A stretch of 31,698 nt of DNA from a virus. Position numbers and translations under genes: made by a program. Below are positions 21,548 to 29,050 of this stretch, one piece after another; position 1 is the first letter of the stretch; every line of letters begins with the position of its first letter. The notes below the pieces were generated by a model. It was not told the DNA's origin and ran no database searches. It was given only the letters and a program-made list of their open reading frames with translations. The DNA lies in the IMG/VR virus record IMGVR_UViG_3300032223_003463, positions 1 through 31,698 of that record. One strand, 5' to 3'.

Positions 21548-21910
21548 TCAGATATTTGGGTACCTGGTCGCCGAGATGTTGATCTCCTTGAACTTAGTGG
21601 GGCCCTTGGAAAGGCTCACGGCATGAACGCAGACGGTCCCGGTGGTCACGCCTCCGACCGACTCGATGTTGGCCAAGGTGAGTGCCGCGCCTACGGCCGC
21701 AGCCGCCACTCCGGTGGTTCCGGCGATGGTTCCGGAAATGGAAACCTCGGCCCTTGTGTTGTAATAGGCCACCAACGCCACGTCGCCGGAGGCGTTGCGG
21801 ACTTCGCTCTTGTCGCTCTGGGCGTTGATCGAGACGGTGTTGAGGAGGATTCCGGATTCGGAAGTGGCGCCGAAAGAGACGCCCGTGGTGGAGCCGAGGA
21901 GGGTTGCCAT
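21548..21910 (-). CDS. Major tail tube protein
   Basis: 120 aa, small for the family. Beta-rich with little charge (GVSFGATSESGILLNTVSIN, about 10-29; ALVAYYNTRAEVSISGTI, about 45-62) and a Gly/Ala/Val core, as expected for a protein polymerising into rings. It lies after the tail-terminator candidate and upstream of the chaperone. TTGAC lies 17 bases before the ATG (21928-21932), with GGAAG between. No sheath gene is present, supporting a non-contractile tail. Confidence 0.65.
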   Translation of the reverse strand: MATLLGSTTGVSFGATSESGILLNTVSINAQSDKSEVRNASGDVALVAYYNTRAEVSISGTIAGTTGVAAAAVGAALTLANIESVGGVTTGTVCVHAVSLSKGPTKFKEINISATRYPNI

Positions 21911-21933
21911 AATGCTTCTTCCCGAGTGTCAAC

Positions 21934-22362
21934 TCAGCTTCTCGGGGAGGCCTGAAGCGTGAACGTGTAGGCCCGACTGATGAGCCGGTCGTCCCGGGTG
22001 TCGGAAACCCCGCCGTCATATTCGGCACCGTAGACGATCACCCCGCCGTTGGAGAGTTGGGTCACGTCCCCCGTCATCAAGGCCTCGATCTGGTCGAACA
22101 TCAGCTCGACGGTTTGGTTCCCACTGGTGGATTTGTCCGGGGAGGCTGCCGACCAGGCATTGGCATGGATGACGATCTCGACGTTCATCCTGTAGACGGC
22201 GTATCCCGGGATGCTGACAGCCCCTCGGGTGACGGCAACCGTGACCCGAGGCACCGTGACGGCGCTGTCGTCGTTGGCGTTGGAAACCTGAACCCCGGCA
22301 AGCCGGGGAAGGGTGGACAGGCGGGCGACGATCGCTCTGGATAGGGTTTGTTCCAAAGTCAT
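21934..22362 (-). CDS. Tail terminator / neck protein candidate
   Basis: 142 aa from the ATG at 22362, 2 bases after the preceding stop; a TTG 6 bases earlier is possible. The N-terminal helix with LSRAIVARLSTLPRLAGV, then alternating strands (RVTVAVTRGAVSI, MNVEIVIHANAW) and a helix near VELMFDQIEALM, follow the alpha-beta order of lambda gpU / HK97 gp10-type terminators. It lies between the head-tail joining gene and the tube gene. Function inferred mainly from order. Confidence 0.5.
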   Translation of the reverse strand: MTLEQTLSRAIVARLSTLPRLAGVQVSNANDDSAVTVPRVTVAVTRGAVSIPGYAVYRMNVEIVIHANAWSAASPDKSTSGNQTVELMFDQIEALMTGDVTQLSNGGVIVYGAEYDGGVSDTRDDRLISRAYTFTLQASPRS

Positions 22363-22364
22363 GG

Positions 22365-22673
22365 TCAAAGGCTGGGCGTTGAGGCGGTGATCGTGTAACC
22401 GGGGCCCTCGTCGTCGATCCGGACGATCTGATAATCGGTCCCGTCGGAAGTGATCATGTTCCCCACGGTCGGCCTCGACCCCCTGAGGTCGGCTTTGCGG
22501 ACCGCCGCACTGATCCCTTTGGTTTGGTTATGGCCTCCCGTCATGAACTGATCCTGGAGTTCGACGGAGGAAACAACGGCGCGAACCGGCCTGTTTGCCA
22601 CGATGATGGTCTGCCCGGCGACATCGAGCATGTCGCGCAATCCGGCGTCCAGAAGTGACCAAGCCTGGTTCAT
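22365..22673 (-). CDS. Head-tail joining protein candidate
   Basis: 102 aa. A short N-terminal helix is followed by strands around TIIVANRPVRAVVSSVEL and a C-terminal pair (GNMITSDGTDYQIVRID, then GPGYTITAS). This resembles the beta-barrel head-closure proteins (lambda FII/SPP1 gp16 type), which typically have a '...g.iy.V..v..dg.g...L' end. TTGAC lies exactly 14 bases before the ATG (22688-22692), inside the upstream gene. Confidence 0.5.
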   Translation of the reverse strand: MNQAWSLLDAGLRDMLDVAGQTIIVANRPVRAVVSSVELQDQFMTGGHNQTKGISAAVRKADLRGSRPTVGNMITSDGTDYQIVRIDDEGPGYTITASTPSL

Positions 22674-22861
22674 GCCTTGCCCCGGGTGTCAAGAGACCGC
22701 TTTTTTGCAAAAATGGCGTCGTAATTGTCCCGAAAGGCTTGGGAAAAACAATTCCTTGGGCAGGATCCTTTGCCATTGGTTCCGATCCCTTGGCTTTTTT
22801 TGAAGGATTGGATCTCCCTTTTTGTTTCAGAGATCGCGGAAGTGCTGCAATCGAGTTTCAT
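22670..22861 (-). CDS. Small hypothetical protein between glycosyltransferase and connector genes
   Basis: 63 aa, basic, with three cysteines (LDCS near the start, GSCPRNC at about 33-39). Overlaps of 4 bases with both neighbours (22858-22861 and 22670-22673) support it as real. No family recognised. It may belong with the glycosyltransferase pair or with the connectors. Confidence 0.5.
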   Translation of the reverse strand: MKLDCSTSAISETKREIQSFKKSQGIGTNGKGSCPRNCFSQAFRDNYDAIFAKKRSLDTRGKA

Positions 22862-23634
22862 GACTTGGGAAGGACCGAGTCCCGAAACTGCTCGTAAGAG
22901 GTCAGCGGCAGCGTGGCGGCCCGCTGCCAGACGCTTTCATTCTGTTCGAGGTTGACCGCTTCGGCCCTGAGGTTGTGCCAGACGTTGCTTTGTCTGGAAT
23001 GCCGCACAAGGGGACCGGCCAGGTTGAAGCATTTCCCGTCGGCATAGGCTTTTCTTTGCCACAAATACCCCTGCCAAATGTCGTCGAAGCGCTCCACGTT
23101 GATAAATTTGCACCAGGGATATTCCTCGGCGCGGAATGCAAGATTCATGCCGCAAAGGGGGAAGTATTTTCCAAAGATGGCTTTCCGGGAAAATTCCATG
23201 GGCCGGGTGGCCCCGTGGACCAACTGGCCCGGGGCGTCATAATCCCCAATCTCGGTCCAAAACCCCATCGAGGCCGCCACCGGCATGCGCACCGTCCGCG
23301 TAAAGTATGGGGTTCCCCGGCTCGCCGGTTCGGTGACTTGTTCGTAGAGCGGAAGCTCGATCGGTTTCAACGCATTTTCATGGTCGGCGATCAAGCTCTG
23401 GATGGTTTGCCCCTCGAGGGGGAAACAGTCGTCATCCAGCACGATGATGACTTTGGCGGCCCATTTGATGGCGTTTTCGATGCCTTTGTTCTTTGTCAGG
23501 GCGCAGCCGGACTTGTCTTTGTCTTGCTGAAGGACAAGGAAGGTTTCCCGGCCGTTCAATCCCCAGGCTGCCAAAAAAGCGTCCCGTTGAGACGGGTTGT
23601 GCCAGGGAACGACGATTTGCGTGGAGGGGTTCAT
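22858..23634 (-). CDS. Reversibly glycosylated polypeptide / UDP-arabinose mutase-like protein (GT75-like)
   Basis: 258 aa. The order of motifs closely follows plant RGP/UAM proteins: VLDDDCFP (65-72, metal/nucleotide-binding DDD), GFWTEIGDYDAPGQL (124-138; plants have a 'glWlniPDYDAPtQL' block), PLCGMNLAF (159-167; 'PmCGMNLAF' in plants) and RFDDIWQGY (182-190; 'RyDDmWaG'). A histidine-serine block follows (VRHSRQSNVWHNL). It is about 100 residues shorter than plant enzymes (about 350). Family members interconvert UDP-arabinopyranose and furanose and become glycosylated themselves. Here it may supply or transfer a pentose for virion decoration with the adjoining glycosyltransferase, which it overlaps by 4 bases. 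A decent purine ribosome site (GAGGAAAA) precedes the ATG. Confidence 0.75.
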   Translation of the reverse strand: MNPSTQIVVPWHNPSQRDAFLAAWGLNGRETFLVLQQDKDKSGCALTKNKGIENAIKWAAKVIIVLDDDCFPLEGQTIQSLIADHENALKPIELPLYEQVTEPASRGTPYFTRTVRMPVAASMGFWTEIGDYDAPGQLVHGATRPMEFSRKAIFGKYFPLCGMNLAFRAEEYPWCKFINVERFDDIWQGYLWQRKAYADGKCFNLAGPLVRHSRQSNVWHNLRAEAVNLEQNESVWQRAATLPLTSYEQFRDSVLPKS

Positions 23635-25364
23635 TTTTCCTCTTTCCTGACGGCATCGGGATTGCGCCGATCGAAGATCGCTTTCCCGAACTCATAGGCC
23701 TCCTTTTTGTTCCCGACCTCGTAAGTGGCATCCATGGGGGCCTTGCCAAAAAAGGCATGGTGGTGGGTAAAGGTGAGCGTACTGGGTCGGATGATCCCGG
23801 CTTTTTCCGCCCGGAAACTGAATTCGGTGTCGGAATAGACCCCCCGGTATTCTCCGCTCAAGAATTCGCCATAAGGGAGTCCGAGGGTTTGCGGCACGGG
23901 CCGCGTGAACACCTGGGTGACCAATAGGGTGTCTTTACGGCTGCCGTCGGAAACCCCGAGCACCGACGGGGCGTTCACGTCACCGATCTGGCTGAGGATC
24001 TGCTCATCCCACCAGATCGGGGGCTCGATGTCGTCTTGGGCTCCGACTAGGACAAGCCCCTCGGAAGCAGAAAACGCAGCGTTGTTGTTGCGGACCATGG
24101 TTCCCCCAAGGTCGTCCAGATGGCCCGCCTCCGTGGTGACGTGCCGGAACCGGCCGAGGACTTGCGTGCTTTCGGTGTCGTCCTCGCTGAAAGCAAAAAT
24201 GTATTCGACCGAGGCCGGATCCTTGGCCCTTTCGAGGAAAAGTTTCCGGGTGAGCGCCGCCTGATGGGGGCGGCCCCGGGTGGGATGCAGGACGCTGATT
24301 TTGCGGCCTTGTTTGATGAAATGGTCTTTTTCGAGGGCATCGGCCTCTTGGAATTGTCCGTTGAGCCTCAGGGCCGTGGTGTAGACGAACAACCCCGCCC
24401 AACCGTAAAGACCCTCCCGGTGTGTCCACGGGCAAAGCCTTGGTTTGGGAAGCACCATGGCCATGCGGGCAAGCGCCAGGCATTCCTGAGGCTTGTTCAT
24501 GTCACTGTAAAGGGCGCTCAGGTAGCAAAGCGCCTCGCGTCGCCACGGCTCGAGGCCCCAGGCTTCCCGTAGCAAAGAAATCTTTGCCTCGGGATCCTGA
24601 GACCAGCGCGAAAGCATGACGTAGAGTTCGTAAGCTTCGCACGTTTGGAGCAGGGAATGGTTTGCTTTCCACCCCTGAAGGGCCGCCACGGCCGTCTTGA
24701 TGGCGTCGTCCATGCGGCCCGTCGCCTCGTATTCCTGGCAGACGTAAAACTGATAACGGGGTTCGGCCGGAAGGCTTTCGATGATGCGGATGTTGCGTTC
24801 GTTGGGCTTGTCCTCCCGGACGGTGCCCGGCATGTGGGTGACGGCCACTTGGTCGTCCTCGATGCGGTCGGGGGCGTCCTTGGTGCAGACCATGTGCTCA
24901 TGCACGGCCCCTTCCCATCGCACGATCCCGGCGCGGCCGATGCGTTCGCGGAACGGTGCCAGCCCGTTGTTGGAAAGCCGGTAGGCGCAGTAAAAAAGGT
25001 CGAAATCCTCCTTTTGCATGATTTCCTGCAACCGGGCGGCACTGGCTTCGTCGATGACGTCGTCGGTGTCGGCCCACATGAGGTGGGAATGACCGTCGGC
25101 AGACCCAAGGTCAAAAGCCATTTGCCGAGCCGCGCCGAAATTGTCCACATGGGGCCAATCCCCATGCCCTTCCGCGTTCTTGTAGACTGCGGTTTTTGCC
25201 CCCAACCGGGCGGCGATCTCCAAGGTGGCGTCCGGGGTCTGGGCGCCGCAAGCCTGGACGATGTAGATGTGGGGGGTGAGTTTTTTGAAACTCGTGACGA
25301 ACCGTTCGATCAGATGCTCGACGTTCCCGGCAATGGCGCAAAGCGCTAAGGATTTTTCAGGCAT
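23631..25364 (-). CDS. Two-domain glycosyltransferase with TPR-like middle
   Basis: 577 aa. Domain 1 (about 1-190) is GT2-like: LALCAIAGNVEHLIERFV at the start and MWADTDD (96-102) as the DxD metal site, followed by FDLFYCAYRLS. Residues about 195-350 are helical repeats resembling TPRs (YEATGRMDDAIKTAVAALQG; YLSALYSDMNKPQECLALAR). Domain 2 (about 354-577) is a second GT-A-like fold, starting ISVLHPTRGRP and carrying VGAQDDIEPP (440-449). TTGAC lies 18 bases before the ATG (25383-25387), just past the capsid terminator. It sits between capsid and connector genes, so the likely target is a virion protein or the host surface. The acceptor is unknown. Confidence 0.8.
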   Translation of the reverse strand: MPEKSLALCAIAGNVEHLIERFVTSFKKLTPHIYIVQACGAQTPDATLEIAARLGAKTAVYKNAEGHGDWPHVDNFGAARQMAFDLGSADGHSHLMWADTDDVIDEASAARLQEIMQKEDFDLFYCAYRLSNNGLAPFRERIGRAGIVRWEGAVHEHMVCTKDAPDRIEDDQVAVTHMPGTVREDKPNERNIRIIESLPAEPRYQFYVCQEYEATGRMDDAIKTAVAALQGWKANHSLLQTCEAYELYVMLSRWSQDPEAKISLLREAWGLEPWRREALCYLSALYSDMNKPQECLALARMAMVLPKPRLCPWTHREGLYGWAGLFVYTTALRLNGQFQEADALEKDHFIKQGRKISVLHPTRGRPHQAALTRKLFLERAKDPASVEYIFAFSEDDTESTQVLGRFRHVTTEAGHLDDLGGTMVRNNNAAFSASEGLVLVGAQDDIEPPIWWDEQILSQIGDVNAPSVLGVSDGSRKDTLLVTQVFTRPVPQTLGLPYGEFLSGEYRGVYSDTEFSFRAEKAGIIRPSTLTFTHHHAFFGKAPMDATYEVGNKKEAYEFGKAIFDRRNPDAVRKEEK

Positions 25365-25409
25365 ATTCGGTTTTGCCGACCTGTCAACTTAACTCCAGAA
25401 AAGCGGAAA

Positions 25410-25436
25410 CCCCCGGGAGCCGAAGCTCGCCGGGGG
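25410..25436 (-). terminator. UUCG-loop hairpin after the major capsid gene
   Basis: On the minus strand CCCCCGG-C-GAGC-TTCG-GCTC-CCGGGGG forms an 11-bp stem with one bulged base and the very stable UUCG tetraloop, 27 bases after the capsid stop. Only TTT follows, so it may be a leaky terminator or a 3' stabiliser that raises capsid mRNA relative to downstream genes. Confidence 0.7.
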
Positions 25437-25463
25437 CCGTGCGCGTGAAGGGAGGAGGTCCGC

Positions 25464-26354
25464 TTAGTAGGCGAAGCGGGCGAGTCCCTGGGTGACTCCT
25501 GCCGTCCATCCCGCGAGCGCCTCGAAGGTCACGAAATGCGTGCCGAGGCTGAGCGAGTAGTGGCGACGGTAGGTCATCGAGAGGCCGCTGGCCTCGTCGG
25601 TGATGACCTTGCTGCTGATGTACAGCGAGTCGTCCTGAGGGGTAAGCGGTCGGACAGCCAGGGCGATGGCGCTCGGGTGAGCGACAAACCCGAGGGTGTT
25701 GCCGGTGCTGGGGATGGAGGAAACCTCCATGGCGTCCAGACCGAGCACGCGGGGGAGCTTGCCCTCCTTGATCGCGTCCCCGCCGAAAGCGAGGTTGGCG
25801 AGAAGGTTTGTGGAGTCACCGAGCAGGGTGTTGAACGAATCGTTGTTCAAGATCAACGCCGCATCCTCGATGGCCACCCCGGCGGCCGCAAGGGCCTTGC
25901 GGGCGCTGCGGACGTGGGAAAGGGCGAAGGAAACCGCTCCGGACGTCACGGTGACGGTCTGGAAGTAACCGGTCGTGCAGACCAGGGAGGTCATGAGCGC
26001 CTGGCTGATGGCCACGGCGACGGCCTTGCCCTGCTGGAAAGCGAACTTCTCGATGTCGGCGAAGCTCGACCCGTGGAACTGGCTGTCCTTGATGCCAACC
26101 GTGGCCTTGCGGTACTGGTTGAGCGTGATGTCCGCATTGGAGGCGCTGCCGGCGTCGGCGCTCTCATAGGCTTCCGAAGCCGTGGTCGCCGTGATGTTGG
26201 CGACGATGGGAACGGAGATCACCGTGCCACGGCGTGCCGCGTCGGTGTTGTAGCTGGTGCTGAACTTGCTCAGCGGGGCCAGGGATGCCGTGAAGGCGTT
26301 GAGGGCGATCTGAGAAATGAGCGTGTCATTCAGACCTGTGAGTGTTGCTGCCAT
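25464..26354 (-). CDS. Major capsid protein
   Basis: 296 aa. The N-terminus (LNDTLISQIALNAFTASLAP, about 8-27) and middle match P22-coat-type/HK97-fold capsid proteins: an early RGTVISVPIVANITATTA strand (42-59), a long spine-like helix region (DIEKFAFQQGKAVAVAISQA, about 99-118), and a late VAHPSAIALAVRPL strand before a YRRHYSLSLGTHFVTFEALA block. The position directly after protease/scaffold fits. The 30-base leader contains no G and hence no Shine-Dalgarno, unusual for a gene that must be highly expressed. A strong hairpin follows the stop. Confidence 0.85.
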   Translation of the reverse strand: MAATLTGLNDTLISQIALNAFTASLAPLSKFSTSYNTDAARRGTVISVPIVANITATTASEAYESADAGSASNADITLNQYRKATVGIKDSQFHGSSFADIEKFAFQQGKAVAVAISQALMTSLVCTTGYFQTVTVTSGAVSFALSHVRSARKALAAAGVAIEDAALILNNDSFNTLLGDSTNLLANLAFGGDAIKEGKLPRVLGLDAMEVSSIPSTGNTLGFVAHPSAIALAVRPLTPQDDSLYISSKVITDEASGLSMTYRRHYSLSLGTHFVTFEALAGWTAGVTQGLARFAY

Positions 26355-26384
26355 GGTGGTGGGTGGTTTGGTTGAGGGTGAGGG
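26355..26384 (-). promoter_or_regulatory. G-free, A/C-rich leader of the major capsid gene
   Basis: The whole spacer between protease stop and capsid ATG contains no G on the coding strand (ACCCTCA-CCCTCAACC-type repeats). Such leaders are unstructured, and capsid translation must begin without Shine-Dalgarno pairing. Neither a TTGAC motif nor a purine box is present here. Confidence 0.6.
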
Positions 26385-26771
26385 TTACTTGTGAGCGGGC
26401 TTGAGCAGGGAGCGGATCTCGGGGTGCTGGCGGGCGAATGCGACCCGTTCCTTGTCGGATGCCAGGGCCTCGAACCGGGCCACGAGGTTTTCCCCGGAGG
26501 GCTCGCTGGCGACGGCCTCGGTGCCGCGACCGGCTTCCTCGAGGATCGAAAGCTTGGTGATGACCGCGTCGAGCTTGGCGCTCATTTCGGTCTTTTCCTC
26601 GGCGGCAATCGCGTCGTCGATGGCCTTCTGGTCATCCACGGGGTCCTGAGCGATGAACGCGTCGAGTTTGTCGGAGAGGGCCTTGATGGCCTCGGTGATG
26701 GGGGCGAGCGCGGCGCTGATCGGGTCAGCGGCGAGGGCCTCCTGGGCGGGGTTCACTTGGTCTTGTGCCAT
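26385..26771 (-). CDS. Nested capsid scaffold protein (internal start)
   Basis: 128 aa, in frame with the protease gene, starting at its Met177 (MAQDQVNPAQEAL). The content is helical and acidic throughout, ending in FARQHPEIRSLLKPAHK, which may bind the capsid protein. Support for a separate start: GTTGACA lies 18 bases upstream (26790-26794), the same spacing as before the 577-aa glycosyltransferase, although inside coding sequence. Nested scaffolds under a protease gene are well known in lambda-like phages. Confidence 0.6.
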   Translation of the reverse strand: MAQDQVNPAQEALAADPISAALAPITEAIKALSDKLDAFIAQDPVDDQKAIDDAIAAEEKTEMSAKLDAVITKLSILEEAGRGTEAVASEPSGENLVARFEALASDKERVAFARQHPEIRSLLKPAHK

Positions 26772-27299
26772 AGGTAATGATTTCTCGCTGTCAACCGGAA
26801 GGGAATCGGCCATCCCCTCGTCCGGAACAAATGCCGGGGCGTCCTGTTTCTTTTCCTCGGTCTTTGCGGCCAGTTTTTTCAGCACGCTGCGGGATGAATA
26901 AACCCCGCTCGGATTCGCGGCGGCGCGGCTCACGAGATCCACGGACAAGAGCTCGGCGACCCGGGCGAATTTAGCACCGGCCTTTTCCACGCACGATCCG
27001 AGCCAAGAAATGGAAAACCCGAGGGAATCCGGAAAAATGTCCAGGATCTTGGAATAATAGTTGGCGAGCGGATGCTCTCCGATGAGTTCCATGTCGGCGC
27101 GGACCTGTTCTCCTTCGATGCGGAAATTGGACATGGCCCCGATGAGGTCGGTGACCGATTCGTCGTGATCCGGGAAAACCTTGACCGGCGCGGCGGAGTT
27201 GCCGAGCTGGCAAACCTGTTCGAGGGTTGTGGCGTCGATCTCGGTGTCGTGACCGAGGGCGGGACCGATGGTGATGACGGAGACTCCGGGGAATTTCAT
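26385..27299 (-). CDS. Prohead protease with C-terminal scaffold domain
   Basis: 304 aa. Residues 1-140 follow the pattern of phage head-maturation serine proteases: VKVFPDHDESVTDLIGAMSN (39-58) with His45 as candidate catalytic base, then FPDSLGFSIS (89-98) with a Ser (probably Ser96) as candidate nucleophile. The second half (from about 177) is acidic, Ala/Glu-rich and helical (ITEAIKALSDKLDAF; LDAVITKLSILEEAG), as in scaffolds. TTGAC lies 15 bases before the ATG (27315-27319). As in lambda C/Nu3, the scaffold seems to be made both as a fusion and from an internal start at 26771. Confidence 0.75.
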   Translation of the reverse strand: MKFPGVSVITIGPALGHDTEIDATTLEQVCQLGNSAAPVKVFPDHDESVTDLIGAMSNFRIEGEQVRADMELIGEHPLANYYSKILDIFPDSLGFSISWLGSCVEKAGAKFARVAELLSVDLVSRAAANPSGVYSSRSVLKKLAAKTEEKKQDAPAFVPDEGMADSLPVDSEKSLPMAQDQVNPAQEALAADPISAALAPITEAIKALSDKLDAFIAQDPVDDQKAIDDAIAAEEKTEMSAKLDAVITKLSILEEAGRGTEAVASEPSGENLVARFEALASDKERVAFARQHPEIRSLLKPAHK

Positions 27300-27418
27300 A
27301 CCCTCGGATCCCCCGTCAACAATTCAAAGCGAGGGCGTTGTGAATAGTCCTTTTGCAACAAACAGGCGTTGCGTAAAGCAACCCGCCGTTGCCTTTACAC
27401 AAAAAACGCTGCCCCTCG
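27300..27418 (-). promoter_or_regulatory. Structured intergenic leader between portal and protease
   Basis: 119 bases without a gene, the longest gap in the late operon. Alternating elements GCAAC (27355), GTTGC (27368), GCAAC (27378) and GTTGC (27388) can form mutually exclusive hairpins: 27373-27382 with 27388-27398, or 27365-27372 with 27378-27386. This could be an attenuator, RNA processing site or promoter region. The TTGAC motif of the protease lies at its downstream end. Confidence 0.4.
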
Positions 27419-28786
27419 TTATGCCTGCGGCATTCCGACCAGCGCTTCGCTCGGCTTGGCCGGAAGCGGCGCGGGAATCTGAACCGGGGCCACGGGACCA
27501 AGGAGCGCTTTTTCTTTCGAGATTTGCGAGGTTTGCTCCTCCCAATCCTGCCCGTAGCTGCCGAAGTATTCCTCGCGGCTCATGAGACCGGCCTCGACCA
27601 GGGCAATGTCGCTTTGGGCGTCCCGGCCATGGTCCACCGTGATCGAGCGCGGGCAAATCCACGAGGTGGAATTCCACCCCGGGGTGGCTGGCAGTTCGCC
27701 GTTCTTGATGGCCACGGCAATGGCGTATCTCCAGATCCGGCGCAATGCCTGGGCGATGAGAAGGTTTTGGCGTTGCTCGAACCGGCGGGCGGCCTTGGCG
27801 GTGACCAGACGGGTGTTGGCCCCCGAGACCTTCGAGGAATCCCAAACGAATTCGTAAGGAAGCTGCAACCCAAGGCACGCGGCACGGATGTATTGCTCGA
27901 GGTGCTGGTCGAGACGGTCGTTGGGGCGGTTGAGTTGGAAACTTTTGAGGTCTTGGTCGCCGCGCAGCCGGATGAGGGCCCCTCCTCCCCAGACCGTTTC
28001 GAGGGTTTTTTGGTCATCCTGAGTGGTGGGCCCAAAGATCCCCGCGCCGCCGCCGTTTTTGGAAATGGCCACCATGGAAATGGTCGATGCGGCCTTGGTG
28101 GCTTGCATTTCGAGACGGAGAAGTTCGTCCCGGTCGAGCACGGTGTTGATGGCCACGGCGATGCGCGGGTAACCGCGCACCTGGTCCGCCCGCTCGGGCT
28201 CGAAAATGTGAACCATGTCCTCGGCATCGATCCGCCGGAAACTGCCGTCATTTTGCAGGATGTAATAGGCTTTGGCCCGGCCAAAATTGTCGATCTGGAC
28301 CCCGTCAAAGAAATTGTCTTTCCCGTCGTGTTCGGGAGGGGTTTGGACGCGGTGGCCTTCGACGACTTGGAGTTGGGCGCGGGTTCCGTCTTTGGTTTTG
28401 GTCAGAACGATGAAAATTTCGCCGTCCCGGTCGAGCGCCTCACTGATAAGAAGCTGAAGGGTCGGAAAATCGAATTTTCCCGAAACCTCGGGATAAACGC
28501 ACCAGGAGGACCACCAATCCTTGGCTTTTTCATCCCAGGACTCGTCGCCGCTTTTCGGCATGACCCGGATCCCGCCCCCGACGGCATACCGGGCTATGTC
28601 GGTGATGGCGCTTTTGACGATGGCGTTATTGTAGTAGCACTTGCGGGAAAGCGCCACGAGGCGCATCCGGTCCAACCCCGTGATGTCCTCCCGGGAATCC
28701 GTGGCCCGGGCCCATGTGAGCGAACGCTCCTGGGGACGCCAGCCGAGGGCGTCGAGCATCCTGCCGACGTATGCCGAAATGTTCAT
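27419..28786 (-). CDS. Portal protein (lambda family)
   Basis: 455 aa. It forms the dodecameric ring at the packaging vertex. The N-terminal region (LSRKCYYNNAIVKSAITDIA, about 46-65, followed by RYAVGGGIRV) and the central AYYILQNDGSFRRIDAEDMV and HIFEPERADQVRGYPRIAVA segments are characteristic of the lambda gpB family, as is the later CLGLQLPYEFVWDSSK block. The C-terminus is Pro-rich. Length is slightly short for the family (about 500). A Shine-Dalgarno GGAGG lies 9 bases before the ATG. It follows terminase and two small genes, in classic order. Confidence 0.92.
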   Translation of the reverse strand: MNISAYVGRMLDALGWRPQERSLTWARATDSREDITGLDRMRLVALSRKCYYNNAIVKSAITDIARYAVGGGIRVMPKSGDESWDEKAKDWWSSWCVYPEVSGKFDFPTLQLLISEALDRDGEIFIVLTKTKDGTRAQLQVVEGHRVQTPPEHDGKDNFFDGVQIDNFGRAKAYYILQNDGSFRRIDAEDMVHIFEPERADQVRGYPRIAVAINTVLDRDELLRLEMQATKAASTISMVAISKNGGGAGIFGPTTQDDQKTLETVWGGGALIRLRGDQDLKSFQLNRPNDRLDQHLEQYIRAACLGLQLPYEFVWDSSKVSGANTRLVTAKAARRFEQRQNLLIAQALRRIWRYAIAVAIKNGELPATPGWNSTSWICPRSITVDHGRDAQSDIALVEAGLMSREEYFGSYGQDWEEQTSQISKEKALLGPVAPVQIPAPLPAKPSEALVGMPQA

Positions 28787-29050
28787 TTAATGGGTTCCTC
28801 CGAATGTGATGTAGGTGATGCCCATCCCGGACGAATTCCCGTCCAGAATGTCGATGGCCTCGACGACGATTTCCAACAGGTCATCCGCCGAATAGTTCTG
28901 AAGCATGGCGGCGCTCCGGCCCCCTGCGGTGCTGGAAGCGACAAATGCCAGTTGCCCGTTGCCGCTGAGGATTCGCTCTTTGCAGGATTCCTTGATCCCC
29001 AAAAGCTCGGCCCGGGTAAAGGCCTTGGAAAACAACAGTGCGCGTGTCAC
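28787..29050 (-). CDS. Small protein at the gpW (head-tail joiner) position
   Basis: 87 aa from a GTG start. TTGAC is exactly 14 bases upstream (29065-29069). It has a helical N-terminus (SKAFTRAELLGIKESCKERI), a Gly/Ser-rich middle and a helix at SADDLLEIVVEAIDIL (about 54-69). Lambda carries the small joiner gpW between TerL and portal; size, position and two-helix character agree, but sequence similarity is not evident to me. Confidence 0.5.
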   Translation of the reverse strand: MTRALLFSKAFTRAELLGIKESCKERILSGNGQLAFVASSTAGGRSAAMLQNYSADDLLEIVVEAIDILDGNSSGMGITYITFGGTH

